The notes beneath the pieces were generated by a model. It made no database searches. It had not been told where the DNA came from and saw only the letters and a program-made list of their open reading frames with translations. Positions 1 to 9,307 of a stretch of 64,000 nucleotides of DNA are shown piece by piece (position 1 is the first letter of the stretch; every line of letters starts with the position of its first letter). The position numbers and the translations under genes are program-made. This DNA comes from Pseudomonas sp. ANT_H4 (GTDB lineage: Bacteria > Pseudomonadota > Gammaproteobacteria > Pseudomonadales > Pseudomonadaceae), in contig NZ_VOBG01000010.1 in the NCBI RefSeq assembly GCF_008369295.1, positions 143,317-207,316 on the forward strand, read 5' to 3'.

Positions 1-3000
1 CACCATGCTGCTGAGCCTGGCGATCATGCTGCTGGGCGGCGTCAGCTTCAACCTGCTGGCGGTGGCGCCATTGCCGCAGATCGACTTCCCGGTGATTGTC
101 GTGCAAGCCAGCTTGCCCGGCGCCAGCCCCGAGGTGATGGCGTCTACAGTGGCAACGCCATTGGAACGCTCCTTCGGCGCAATTGCCGGCATCACTACCA
201 TGAGCAGTTCGTCGAGCCAGGGGTCGACCCGGGTGATCCTCGCCTTCGACAGCGACCGCGACATCAATGGCGCGGCGCGGGAAGTACAGGCGGCGATCAA
301 CGCCTCCCGCAACTTGCTGCCCAGCGGCATGCGCAGCATGCCCACCTATAAAAAGATCAACCCGTCCCAGGCGCCCATCATGGTGCTGTCGCTGACCTCG
401 GACGTGTTGCCCAAGGGCCAGCTCTACGACCTGGCCTCGACCATTCTGTCCCAAAGCCTGTCCCAGGTGCCGGGGGTCGGTGAAGTACAAATTGGCGGCA
501 GCTCCCTGCCGGCGGTGCGCATTGAACTGGAACCCAAGGCCCTCGACCAGTACGGCGTGGCCCTGGACGATGTACGCAACACCATCGCCAATGCCAACGT
601 GCGCCGCCCCAAGGGTTCGGTGGAGGATGGCCAGCGCAACTGGCAGATCCAGGCTAATGACCAGCTGGAAAAAGCCAAGGACTACGAGCCCCTGGTGATT
701 CGCTACCAGGACGGCGCGGCACTGCGCCTGAGCGACGTAGCCAAGATCAGCGACGGTGTCGAAGACCGCTACAACAGCGGTTTTTTCAACAACGATTCGG
801 CGGTGCTGCTAGTGATCAATCGCCAGTCCGGCGCTAACATCATCGAGACCGTGGCGCAGATCAAGGCGCAGTTGCCGGCGCTGCAGGCGGTGTTGCCGTC
901 CAGTGTCAAGCTGAACCTGGCCATGGATCGCTCGCCGGTGATCAAAGCCACCTTGCACGAAGCCGAGATGACCCTGCTGATCGCCGTGGCCCTGGTGATC
1001 CTGGTGGTGTACCTGTTTCTTGGTAACTTCCGTGCGTCGTTGATCCCGACATTGGCGGTGCCGGTGTCCCTGGTGGGCACCTTTGCGGTGATGTATCTGT
1101 TTGGGTTTTCCCTGAACAACCTGTCGCTGATGGCATTGATCCTGGCCACTGGCCTGGTGGTGGACGACGCCATCGTGGTGCTGGAGAACATTTCCCGGCA
1201 CATCGACGACGGTATCCCACCCATGAAGGCCGCGTACCTGGGGGCCAAGGAAGTCGGCTTTACCTTGCTGTCGATGAATGTGTCGCTGGTGGCGGTGTTC
1301 CTGTCGATCCTGTTCATGGGCGGAATCGTCACCAGTTTGTTCCGGGAGTTCTCCATCACATTGGCGGCAGCAATCATTGTCTCGCTGGTGGTCTCCCTGA
1401 CCTTGACCCCGATGCTCTGCGCCCGCTGGCTCAAGCCCCATGTCAAAGACCAGGAGAGCGGCTTGCAGCGCTGGAGCCGCAAGGTCAACGACCTCATGGT
1501 CGCCGGTTATGCCAGTAGCCTGGACTGGGTACTCAAGCACCGGCGCCTGACCCTGCTCAGCCTGTTCGTGACCATTGGCGTCAACGTCGCACTGTACGTG
1601 GTGGTGCCGAAAACCTTTATGCCGCAACAGGACACCGGGCAGTTGATCGGTTTTGTCCGCGGGGATGACGGGCTGTCCTTCAGCGTCATGCAGCCGAAGA
1701 TGGAAATCTTCCGCAAGGCCGTATTGCAAGACCCAGCGGTGGAAAGTGTGGCGGGTTTTATCGGCGGCAACAGTGGCACCAACAATGCCGTGATGCTGGT
1801 GCGGCTCAAGCCCATCAGCGAGCGCAAGATTTCCGCGCAGCAGGTCATCGAGCGCATGCGCAAAACCGTGCCACCGGTGCCGGGCGGGCGATTGATGCTG
1901 ATGGCCGACCAGGACCTACAGTTTGGCGGGGGCCGCGACCAGACCTCCTCGCAATACTCCTACATCCTGCAAAGTGGCGACCTGGCAGCCTTGCGCCTGT
2001 GGTACCCGAAAGTGGTCGCCGCCTTGCGTGAATTGCCAGAGTTGACCGCCATCGACGCCCGCGAAGGCCGTGGCGCGCAACAAGTCACGCTGATCGTCGA
2101 CCGCGACCAGGCCAAGCGCCTGGGGGTGGACATGGACATGGTCACCTCAGTGCTGAACAACGCCTACAGCCAGCGGCAGATTTCCACCATCTATGACAGC
2201 CTCAACCAGTACCAGGTGGTCATGGAGGTCAATCCGAAATATGCCCAGGACCCGATCACTCTGAAGCAGGTGCAGGTGATTACCGCAGATGGCGCACGGA
2301 TTCCCTTGTCGACCATCGCTCACTATGAAAACAGCCTGGCGGACGATCGTGTCAGTCACGAGGGCCAGTTCGCCTCGGAAGACATCGCTTTCGACATGTC
2401 CCCGGGAGTCACGGTGGCGCAGGGCACAGCCGCCATCGAGCGGGCAATTGCCAAGGTCGGTCTGCCGGAAGACGTCATCGCCAAGATGGCGGGTACCGCC
2501 GACGCCTTCGCTGCCACCCAAAAAAGCCAGCCGTGGATGATCCTCGGCGCCCTGGTGGCGGTTTATCTGGTTCTCGGGATTCTGTATGAAAGTTACATCC
2601 ACCCGTTGACCATCCTCTCGACCTTGCCCTCGGCCGGTGTCGGTGCCTTGCTGTCGATTTACGTGTTGGGCGGTGAGTTCAGCCTGATCTCCCTGCTCGG
2701 GCTGTTCCTGTTGATTGGTGTGGTGAAGAAAAACGCCATCCTGATGATCGACCTGGCGCTGCAACTGGAGCGCAAGGACGGCATGGAACCGCTGGAGTCG
2801 ATTCGCAGCGCCTGCCTGCTGCGTCTGCGGCCAATCCTGATGACCACCCTGGCGGCGATCCTCGGCGCGTTGCCGTTGCTGCTGAGCACCGCCGAAGGCG
2901 CGGAAATGCGCCAGCCCCTGGGCCTGACGATTATCGGCGGCCTGGTGTTCAGCCAGATCCTGACCCTTTACACCACCCCGGTGGTTTACCTTTATCTCGA

Positions 3001-3070
3001 CCGCCTTCGCCGCCGTTTCAACGGCTGGCGCGGGGTGCGTACCGATGCTGCCCTGGACACTGCGCTATGA
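1..3070 (+). CDS. muxC: RND efflux permease, MuxC/MdtC type (5' end outside window)
   Basis: Inner-membrane proton-driven permease of a tripartite multidrug pump; in pseudomonads MuxB and MuxC work together with adaptor MuxA and channel OpmB. The reading frame is open from the first base. The first Met in the window (position 5) is followed at once by the first transmembrane helix (LAIMLLGGVSFNLLAVAPLP), so the normal N-terminal dozen or so residues lie upstream. Visible family marks: the porter-domain opening PLPQIDFPVIVVQASLPGAS, the helix-4 proton-relay segment GLVVDDAIVVLENISRH around residues 395-411, and the C-terminal helix bundle with GVVKKNAILMIDLAL. About 1020 residues are visible, close to full length. 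The stop codon overlaps the start of opmB by 4 bases (ATGA), so the two are co-translated. The match to MuxC rather than MuxB rests on position next to opmB and is quite firm. Confidence 0.9.
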   Translation, partial: TMLLSLAIMLLGGVSFNLLAVAPLPQIDFPVIVVQASLPGASPEVMASTVATPLERSFGAIAGITTMSSSSSQGSTRVILAFDSDRDINGAAREVQAAINASRNLLPSGMRSMPTYKKINPSQAPIMVLSLTSDVLPKGQLYDLASTILSQSLSQVPGVGEVQIGGSSLPAVRIELEPKALDQYGVALDDVRNTIANANVRRPKGSVEDGQRNWQIQANDQLEKAKDYEPLVIRYQDGAALRLSDVAKISDGVEDRYNSGFFNNDSAVLLVINRQSGANIIETVAQIKAQLPALQAVLPSSVKLNLAMDRSPVIKATLHEAEMTLLIAVALVILVVYLFLGNFRASLIPTLAVPVSLVGTFAVMYLFGFSLNNLSLMALILATGLVVDDAIVVLENISRHIDDGIPPMKAAYLGAKEVGFTLLSMNVSLVAVFLSILFMGGIVTSLFREFSITLAAAIIVSLVVSLTLTPMLCARWLKPHVKDQESGLQRWSRKVNDLMVAGYASSLDWVLKHRRLTLLSLFVTIGVNVALYVVVPKTFMPQQDTGQLIGFVRGDDGLSFSVMQPKMEIFRKAVLQDPAVESVAGFIGGNSGTNNAVMLVRLKPISERKISAQQVIERMRKTVPPVPGGRLMLMADQDLQFGGGRDQTSSQYSYILQSGDLAALRLWYPKVVAALRELPELTAIDAREGRGAQQVTLIVDRDQAKRLGVDMDMVTSVLNNAYSQRQISTIYDSLNQYQVVMEVNPKYAQDPITLKQVQVITADGARIPLSTIAHYENSLADDRVSHEGQFASEDIAFDMSPGVTVAQGTAAIERAIAKVGLPEDVIAKMAGTADAFAATQKSQPWMILGALVAVYLVLGILYESYIHPLTILSTLPSAGVGALLSIYVLGGEFSLISLLGLFLLIGVVKKNAILMIDLALQLERKDGMEPLESIRSACLLRLRPILMTTLAAILGALPLLLSTAEGAEMRQPLGLTIIGGLVFSQILTLYTTPVVYLYLDRLRRRFNGWRGVRTDAALDTAL

Positions 3071-4536
3071 CTGATTCCACATTTGCAAAGGGCGCCATGA
3101 CTCGCGGCTCCAGCCTGCTGGCTCTGGCGCTCTGCGCCTTGATGCTCAGCGCCTGCGCCATCGGCCCCGACTACAAGCGCCCGCAGCTGAGCGAGCCGGT
3201 CCAGTACAAAGAGGCCAAGGGTTGGCGCCAGGCCTCGCCAAGCGACTCTTTGGCTCGTGGTGCCTGGTGGGAGTTGTACGGTGACAAACAGCTCAACGAT
3301 CTGGTGGATAAGCTCAACAACGCCAACCAGACCGTCGCCCAGGCCGAGGCCCGCTACCGTCAGGCCCAGGCATTGGTGCGCAGCTCAAGGGGCGCGTTTT
3401 TTCCCACCGTGGACTTGAGCGCCGGGAAAACCCGTGCCAGCCAGGGTACCGGCAGCAGCAGCGCCAGCCTGAGCAGCTCCAGCAGCGGAATCCGCGATAC
3501 CTTCAATACCCAGTTGGGCGTCAGCTGGGAAGCCGATATCTGGGGCAAGTTGCGCCGTGGCCTGGAAGCCAACGAAGCCAGCGCCGAAGGCAGCTCGGCG
3601 GACTTGGCGGCCATGCGCCTGAGCCAGCAATCGGAACTGGTGCAGAATTATCTGCAACTGCGGGTCATGGATGAGCAGACCCGCTTGTTGCAAGCCACGG
3701 TCGAAACCTACCAACGCTCGCTGCAAATGACTGAAAACCAGTACCGCGCCGGCGTGTCCGGCAGGGACGCCGTGGCCCAGGCGCAGACGCAGCTCAAAAG
3801 CACTCAAGCCAGCATGATCGACCTGATCTGGCAGCGCGCCCAGCTGGAAAACGCGATTGCCGTGCTGATCGGTATTGCACCCACCAACTTTGAGCTGGCA
3901 GTGAGCAAGGACATTCCCGCCCTGCCGCAGATTCCGGTCAACCTGCCATCGCAACTGCTGGAGCGCCGCCCGGACATCGCCTCGGCGGAGCGCGCAGTGA
4001 TTGCCGCCAACGCCAATATCGGCGTGGCAAAGACCGCCTACTACCCAGACCTGACCCTAAACCTTGCAGGCGGCTATTCCAGCAGCACCTACGCCGACTG
4101 GATCAGCCTGCCGAATCGCTTCTGGTCGGTGGGGCCGAAACTGGCCATGACCCTGTTCGACGGCGGCCAACGCTCGGCGGAAGTCGACCGCGCCGAAGCG
4201 TCCTACGACGAAACCGTGGCCAAGTACCGCCAGACCGTACTCGACGGCTTCCGTGAGGTGGAAAACTACATGGTCCAGCTCAAGGTCCTGGAAGATGAGG
4301 CAGGGGTGAGCAACGAAGCGCTGGAAGCCGCTCGCGAATCCTTGCGCCTGACCCAGAACCAGTACAAGGCCGGGCTGATTGCCTACCTCGATGTGGTCAC
4401 CGTCCAGGCCACCGCCTTGAGCAACGAGCGCACCGTGCTGACCTTGCTGCAAACCCGCCTGGTGGCCAGCGTACAGTTGATCGCGGCATTGGGCGGCGGT
4501 TGGGATGGGCAGATGCAGGTGAGCGACAAAGAGTAA
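3067..4536 (+). CDS. opmB: Outer-membrane efflux lipoprotein OpmB (NodT/OprM family)
   Basis: Outer-membrane channel of the Mux pump, 489 residues, the usual length for OprM-type proteins. The N-terminus has a hydrophobic signal (LLALALCALMLSAC) ending in a lipobox LSAC, so the mature protein should start at an acylated Cys near residue 30 (family knowledge). The IGPDYKRP motif just after the Cys is characteristic of NodT-type channels. Two repeated coiled-coil halves follow, for example NQTVAQAEARYRQAQALVR and the second repeat with ERRPDIASAERAVIAANANIGVAKTAYYPDL. The start codon lies inside the end of muxC. A second in-frame Met 12 codons later is possible, but the upstream one is placed in the overlap and chosen here. 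No T-rich terminator follows; an imperfect hairpin repeat does. Confidence 0.9.
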   Translation: MTDSTFAKGAMTRGSSLLALALCALMLSACAIGPDYKRPQLSEPVQYKEAKGWRQASPSDSLARGAWWELYGDKQLNDLVDKLNNANQTVAQAEARYRQAQALVRSSRGAFFPTVDLSAGKTRASQGTGSSSASLSSSSSGIRDTFNTQLGVSWEADIWGKLRRGLEANEASAEGSSADLAAMRLSQQSELVQNYLQLRVMDEQTRLLQATVETYQRSLQMTENQYRAGVSGRDAVAQAQTQLKSTQASMIDLIWQRAQLENAIAVLIGIAPTNFELAVSKDIPALPQIPVNLPSQLLERRPDIASAERAVIAANANIGVAKTAYYPDLTLNLAGGYSSSTYADWISLPNRFWSVGPKLAMTLFDGGQRSAEVDRAEASYDETVAKYRQTVLDGFREVENYMVQLKVLEDEAGVSNEALEAARESLRLTQNQYKAGLIAYLDVVTVQATALSNERTVLTLLQTRLVASVQLIAALGGGWDGQMQVSDKE

Positions 4537-4564
4537 ACAAACACCCTGGTGGGGACTACCTGCA

Positions 4565-4670
4565 GCAGTTGTCGAGCCCAGCGAGGCTGCATCCGGTCGC
4601 ACCGCCGCCACCAAGCCAGGCACTGGCACCAGTCGCCCCCGACGCAGCCTCGCTAAAGCTCGACAGCTGC
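4565..4670. repeat. Dispersed hairpin repeat, complete copy
   Basis: Arms 4565-4590 and 4644-4670 are imperfect inverted repeats: GTCGAGC...AGCGAGGCTGC on the left, read back as GCAGCCTCGCT...GCTCGACAGCTGC on the right. They enclose a C-rich loop of about 53 bases. A second, right-truncated copy lies in the same orientation at 53887-53978. It sits just after opmB and may end its transcript, but there is no T tract. Confidence 0.6.
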
Positions 4671-4804
4671 CACGGAAATAGCACCAAATCGTCACTAGTG
4701 GCCTTCTGATAATATTCCCCCTGCGCGGGAATTAATCTAGCTACAATCGCCGACTTTTCCATCCAGCACGGATGCCATTCGGCCCGTCGGCCACGAGACG
4801 TCCC

Positions 4805-6901
4805 ATGCTCACCGGTAGTTACTCCCCCACGCTGGTCCTGATTTCCCTGTTTGTGGCGATCCTCGCTTCCTATACCGCTCTGGATCTGACCGGGCGTATC
4901 GCCACGGCCAAAGGTCGCACTGTGTACTTGTGGATGGCGGGCGGCGCCCTGGCCATGGGCATTGGCGTCTGGTCGATGCACTTTATCGGCATGCTCGCGT
5001 TTCACTTGCCCATTAGCCTTGGCTACGACATAGGCATCACAGCGCTATCGCTGTTGATCGCGGTTCTCTCCAGCGGCTTTGCCCTCTGGTTGGTGAGCCA
5101 GCCACGTTTGCCGGCCTGGCAACTGGCGTTTGGCGCGTTGATCATGGGCGCGGGCATCAGCGCCATGCACTACACCGGCATGGCGGCCATGCGCATGACG
5201 CCTGGCATCGACTATGACCCAACGCTGTTTGGCGCCTCTCTGTTGATTGCCGTCGGCGCCTCGGCTGCGGCCTTGTGGATCGCCTTCAACCTGCGGCGCA
5301 ATACCCCTTATGTGCGCCTGGCACGAGGTGGCGCGGCGCTGGTCATGGGCGTGGCAATTGTCGGCATGCACTACACCGGCATGGCTGCTGCGCGGTTTGC
5401 CGACGGCAGTTTTTGCGGTGCCGCTCTGGATGGTTTGACTGGCAAGGGCCTGGATAGCCTGGTGCTGATCACCACCCTGGCGGTGTTGGCCATTGCGCTG
5501 TTGACCTCATTGCTGGACGCCCGCCTTGAAGCCCGCACCGCCGTGCTGGCCGACTCCCTGACCCAGGCCAATCAGGAGCTGACCCACCTGGCCCTGCACG
5601 ACACCCTGACGGGGCTGCCCAATCGCACCCTGCTCGCCGATCGCATCCAGCAGGCCACGCAACTGGTAGCCGAGCAGGGCGGCTGTTTCGCCCTGATGTT
5701 TATCGATCTCGATGGCTTCAAGCCCGTAAACGATGCCTTCGGCCATCACATGGGCGACCAGTTGCTGCGCGAAGTCGGCCTGCGCTTGCGCGAAGACTTG
5801 CGCAGCCAGGACACGTTGGCGCGAATCGGCGGCGACGAGTTCGTGCTGTTGGTGCAATTGAACCAGCCCGACGATGCGCTGCGCCTGGCGGAACGTCAGG
5901 TAGGCCTGATCAATCAAGCCTTCCGTGTGGCGGAGCATGAGCTGAAAATTTCTGCCAGTGTCGGCATCGCGCTGTTCCCCGGCAACGGCGCCACGCCCCA
6001 GGAATTGCTGATGAACGCTGACGCGGCGATGTATCACGCCAAAAGCATGGGCAAAAACGGCTACAGCTTTTTCGACGTATCGATGAACACCAACGCCCGC
6101 AAGCAGCTGCAGTTGTTGCAGGACTTGCGCAACGCCGTGGATCAGCAGCAATTGCGGCTGTTCTACCAACCCAAGTTTGACGCCCTCAGCGGTCGGCCGG
6201 TGGGTGCCGAAGCACTATTGCGCTGGGAACACCCGCAACACGGCTTGTTACTGCCGGACAAGTTCATTGAACTGGCAGAAAAGACCGGGCTGATCATCCC
6301 CATCGGCGAATGGGTGCTCAATGAAGCCTGCAGGCAGATGCAGGTGTGGTTTGCCCAAGGATATCGCGACTGGCGCATTGCGGTGAACCTCTCGGCCTTG
6401 CAGTTTTGCCATGCCGGGCTGGTCACCAGTGTCGCCAACGCCCTGAAGCGTCACCAATTGCCGGCCAACAGCCTGACCCTGGAAATCACCGAAACCACCG
6501 CCATGAGCGATGCCGATGCGAGCATGACGGTATTGCAGAAACTCTCGGAAATGGGCGTTGACCTGTCCATCGATGACTTTGGCACCGGCTACTCCAGCCT
6601 GATGTACCTCAAGCGTTTGCCGGCCAACGAGTTGAAGATCGACCGGGGCTTTGTGCGCGACCTGGAGCACGACAGCGACGACGCCGCGATTGTCTCGGCC
6701 ATTGTTGCGCTGGGTCAGGCCCTGGGCCTGCGGATTGTCGCTGAAGGGGTGGAAACCGATATGCAGCAAAATTTCCTGACGCGACTGGGCTGTGATTCAT
6801 TGCAGGGCTATCTGCTGGGGCATCCGTTGCCGGCGGACGGTTTCATGAGCGCCATTGTGGCGAAGGAACTCGCTGGCGTGCCTCAAGTAGCGACACCCTG
6901 A
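4805..6901 (+). CDS. MHYT-GGDEF-EAL membrane protein (c-di-GMP turnover)
   Basis: Membrane-bound cyclic-di-GMP enzyme with a sensor that may bind a diatomic gas through copper (proposed for MHYT domains). Residues 1-230 hold seven hydrophobic segments with the repeated MHYT signatures MHFIGM, MHYTGM and MHYTGM. A linker (about 235-265) leads to a GGDEF domain with an intact GGDEF at about 342-346 and NALT-like DTLTGLPNRTLLADR. An EAL domain follows, with EAL at about 469-471, the DDFGTGYSS loop and the EGVET end motif. Both active sites look intact, so it could be a cyclase, a phosphodiesterase or both. I place the start at 4805 rather than at an upstream in-frame ATG (4772), because MHYT proteins start directly before the first membrane segment. 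Monocistronic. Confidence 0.88.
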   Translation: MLTGSYSPTLVLISLFVAILASYTALDLTGRIATAKGRTVYLWMAGGALAMGIGVWSMHFIGMLAFHLPISLGYDIGITALSLLIAVLSSGFALWLVSQPRLPAWQLAFGALIMGAGISAMHYTGMAAMRMTPGIDYDPTLFGASLLIAVGASAAALWIAFNLRRNTPYVRLARGGAALVMGVAIVGMHYTGMAAARFADGSFCGAALDGLTGKGLDSLVLITTLAVLAIALLTSLLDARLEARTAVLADSLTQANQELTHLALHDTLTGLPNRTLLADRIQQATQLVAEQGGCFALMFIDLDGFKPVNDAFGHHMGDQLLREVGLRLREDLRSQDTLARIGGDEFVLLVQLNQPDDALRLAERQVGLINQAFRVAEHELKISASVGIALFPGNGATPQELLMNADAAMYHAKSMGKNGYSFFDVSMNTNARKQLQLLQDLRNAVDQQQLRLFYQPKFDALSGRPVGAEALLRWEHPQHGLLLPDKFIELAEKTGLIIPIGEWVLNEACRQMQVWFAQGYRDWRIAVNLSALQFCHAGLVTSVANALKRHQLPANSLTLEITETTAMSDADASMTVLQKLSEMGVDLSIDDFGTGYSSLMYLKRLPANELKIDRGFVRDLEHDSDDAAIVSAIVALGQALGLRIVAEGVETDMQQNFLTRLGCDSLQGYLLGHPLPADGFMSAIVAKELAGVPQVATP

Positions 6902-6988
6902 GATCATTGACCTCAGTCCATGCAAAACCCGACTAGCGCAGGTATTCTTGAATCCAACCGTTATACGTTGATTCAGGAGACCGTACAC

Positions 6989-7735
6989 ATGGACAAAGTC
7001 GTCATCATCACCGGTGGCAGTCGTGGGATCGGGGCCGCCACGGCCTTGTTGGCGGCGCGCCAGGGTTACCGAATCTGTATCAACTTCCAGTCCGATGAAG
7101 AGGCAGCGCTGCGTGTCCTGGAGCAGGTCCGCGCCCTGGGCGCCCAAGCGATTGCGGTGCGTGCCGATGTCAGCATCGAGGACGAAGTGATCAGCCTGTT
7201 CAACCGGGTCGATGCCGAGCTGGGCCGAGTCACTGCGCTGGTCAATAACGCAGGCACCGTGGGGCACAAGTCGCGGGTCGATGAGATGTCCGAGTTCCGC
7301 ATCCTGAAAATTCTCAAGACCAACGTGCTGGGCCCGATCCTCTGTGCCAAGCACGCAGTGCTGCGCATGTCGCCCAAGCATGGCGGGCAGGGCGGCAGTA
7401 TCGTCAACGTCTCATCGGTGGCCGCTCGTCTCGGCTCGCCCGGTGAATATGTTGACTACGCGGCGTCCAAAGGCGCAATGGACTCCTTCACCATCGGTCT
7501 TTCGAAAGAAGTGGCGGGTGAAGGCATCCGGGTCAACGCAGTGCGCCCTGGCTACATCTACACCGATTTCCACGCCCTGAGTGGCGACCCGGATCGGGTC
7601 AGCAAGCTGGAGTCGGGTATCCCGATGGCCCGTGGCGGACGTCCGGATGAGGTGGCGGAAGCGATTGTCTGGCTGCTGTCGGACAAGGCGTCCTACGCTA
7701 CCGGGACCTTTGTTGACCTCGGTGGTGGCCGCTGA
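6989..7735 (+). CDS. Short-chain dehydrogenase/reductase (SDR, classical)
   Basis: NAD(P)-dependent oxidoreductase of unknown substrate, 248 residues, normal length for a classical SDR. The N-terminus has the Rossmann motif TGGSRGIGAAT. NNAG occurs in LVNNAGTVG, followed by the catalytic Ser in NVSSVAAR and YAASK (the YxxxK pair) in VDYAASKGAMDS. The C-terminal GTFVDLGGGR is typical of glucose-1-dehydrogenase/YgfF-like members. An upstream in-frame ATG exists at 6920, but a good ribosome site (CAGGAGA) sits 8 bases before the ATG at 6989 and the protein there starts directly with the Rossmann strand. The gene converges on the MocR-type gene downstream; a weak GC-rich hairpin lies between them. 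Confidence 0.85.
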   Translation: MDKVVIITGGSRGIGAATALLAARQGYRICINFQSDEEAALRVLEQVRALGAQAIAVRADVSIEDEVISLFNRVDAELGRVTALVNNAGTVGHKSRVDEMSEFRILKILKTNVLGPILCAKHAVLRMSPKHGGQGGSIVNVSSVAARLGSPGEYVDYAASKGAMDSFTIGLSKEVAGEGIRVNAVRPGYIYTDFHALSGDPDRVSKLESGIPMARGGRPDEVAEAIVWLLSDKASYATGTFVDLGGGR

Positions 7736-7826
7736 AAAACTGCCTGCTCCTGCGGGAGCGGGTCGCTATCAACCCGTTGGTCCCTGGGGCTATTCAAGTC
7801 AGGTATTTATTGCCCGCCTCAATCGC

Positions 7827-9236
7827 TCAAAAAGACCGCACGATCCGTCCCAATGTCTCCATGGCCTTTTCCGAGGCCTCATCCCAGGGACTGCCATAGT
7901 TCAAGCGAATGCAGTTCCTGAACCGCTGGGTCGGCGAAAATATCGGCCCCGGCGCAATGCTGATGCCTTGGGCCAACGCCATCTGGAACAACTTCAACGA
8001 GTCCGTTTGCTCGGGCAATTCCAACCACAGGAAATACCCACCCGCTGGCTGGCTCACGCGGGTTTGTGCCGGAAAATAGCGGGCGATGGCGGCAAGCATG
8101 GCGCTTTGCTGTTCTTCCAGGGCATAACGCAACTTGCGCAGGTGCCGGTCGTAGCCACCATGTTGCAGGTAGTCGGCAATCGCCGCCTGGGCTGGCATTG
8201 ACGCGCACAACGAGGTCATCAATTTCAGCCGTTCGATCTTCTGCGCATAACGCCCGGCAGCCACCCAACCGATGCGATAACCAGGAGCCAGGCTTTTGGC
8301 GAAGGAGCCGCAGTGCATCACCAAACCTTCGGTATCGAACGCCTTGGCCGGTTTAGGTGCCTGTTGGCCGTAGTACAACTCGGCGTAGACATCGTCCTCG
8401 ATCAGTGGCACCTGATGGCTGCGCAACAACTCCACCAGTTCCTGTTTCTTGGCTTCGGGCATGGTGGCGCCCATGGGGTTCTGGAAGCTGGTCATGCACC
8501 AGCAAGCCTTGATCGGGTAACGTTCAAGACTTTGGGCCAGCACTTTGAGGTCAATGCCATCGCGCGGGTGTACGGGAATTTCCACGGCCTTGAGTTTCAG
8601 CCGCTCCAGCACCTGCAGGCTGGCATAAAACGCCGGGGCTTCGATGGCCACCAGGTCGCCGGGCTCGGTCACGGCTTGCAGACACAGGTTCAGCGCTTCC
8701 AGGGCACCGTTGGTGATCAGCAACTCCTCCATGGGCAGCATCAAGCCGCCGACCATGTAGCGCAGGGCAATTTGCCGGCGCAATTGTGGGTTGCCCGGTG
8801 ACATGTCCGTGACCACCATGCGCGGGTCCATCTCCCGACTGGCACTGGCCAGGGAACGGGCCAGGCGCTGTAGCGGAAACAGCGTCGGACTGGGAAAGGC
8901 CGAGCCGAAGGGCACAGTCTGCGGGTCCTTGATGGAGTCGAGCACCGAAAACACCAGCTCGCTGACGTCGACTTCGGTGGATTCGTGTACATGTGCACTG
9001 ACCACCGGCTCGGAAAACGGGCTTGGCGCATGGGTGTTGACGAAGTACCCGGAACGCGGCCGGGCGCGGATCAGGCCACGACGTTCCAGCAGGTAGTAGG
9101 CCTGGAACACCGTGGATGGGCTGACGCCGTAGGTCCGGCTGGCATAACGCACCGACGGCACCCGCTGGCCAGGCCCCAGGACGCCGGAGCGGATCAGTTC
9201 TGCGATGTCGTCGGCGAATTTTTCGTAGCGTTTCAT
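7827..9236 (-). CDS. MocR-type regulator: GntR winged helix fused to PLP aminotransferase fold
   Basis: Transcription factor of the MocR/PdxR family, 469 residues. Residues 1-75 form a GntR winged helix-turn-helix (LIRSGVLGPGQRVPSVRYASRTYGVSPSTV). Residues of about 100-469 form a class I aminotransferase fold with the PLP-binding lysine in SFAKSLAPGYRIGW (about K314) and NPMGATMPEAKKQEL. MocR proteins use PLP as a cofactor for sensing amines, amino acids or vitamin B6 (family knowledge); the effector here is not visible. The neighbouring gene on the same strand is ccoG, 71 bases upstream, which gives no hint of a target. MocR regulators often control a divergent gene, but none is divergent here. 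Confidence 0.88.
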   Translation of the reverse strand: MKRYEKFADDIAELIRSGVLGPGQRVPSVRYASRTYGVSPSTVFQAYYLLERRGLIRARPRSGYFVNTHAPSPFSEPVVSAHVHESTEVDVSELVFSVLDSIKDPQTVPFGSAFPSPTLFPLQRLARSLASASREMDPRMVVTDMSPGNPQLRRQIALRYMVGGLMLPMEELLITNGALEALNLCLQAVTEPGDLVAIEAPAFYASLQVLERLKLKAVEIPVHPRDGIDLKVLAQSLERYPIKACWCMTSFQNPMGATMPEAKKQELVELLRSHQVPLIEDDVYAELYYGQQAPKPAKAFDTEGLVMHCGSFAKSLAPGYRIGWVAAGRYAQKIERLKLMTSLCASMPAQAAIADYLQHGGYDRHLRKLRYALEEQQSAMLAAIARYFPAQTRVSQPAGGYFLWLELPEQTDSLKLFQMALAQGISIAPGPIFSPTQRFRNCIRLNYGSPWDEASEKAMETLGRIVRSF

Positions 9237-9307
9237 CGGAGCCTAATAGGGTAAGTAAGTTAAGAGCAAACTCTGCTCCTGTGGCGAGTCCGCTCACAAC
9301 AACATCA

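Noticed and set aside
7746..7776. Hairpin between the convergent SDR and MocR genes as a shared terminator
   Set aside because: Stem of only five pairs and no T tract; more like a decayed REP fragment.
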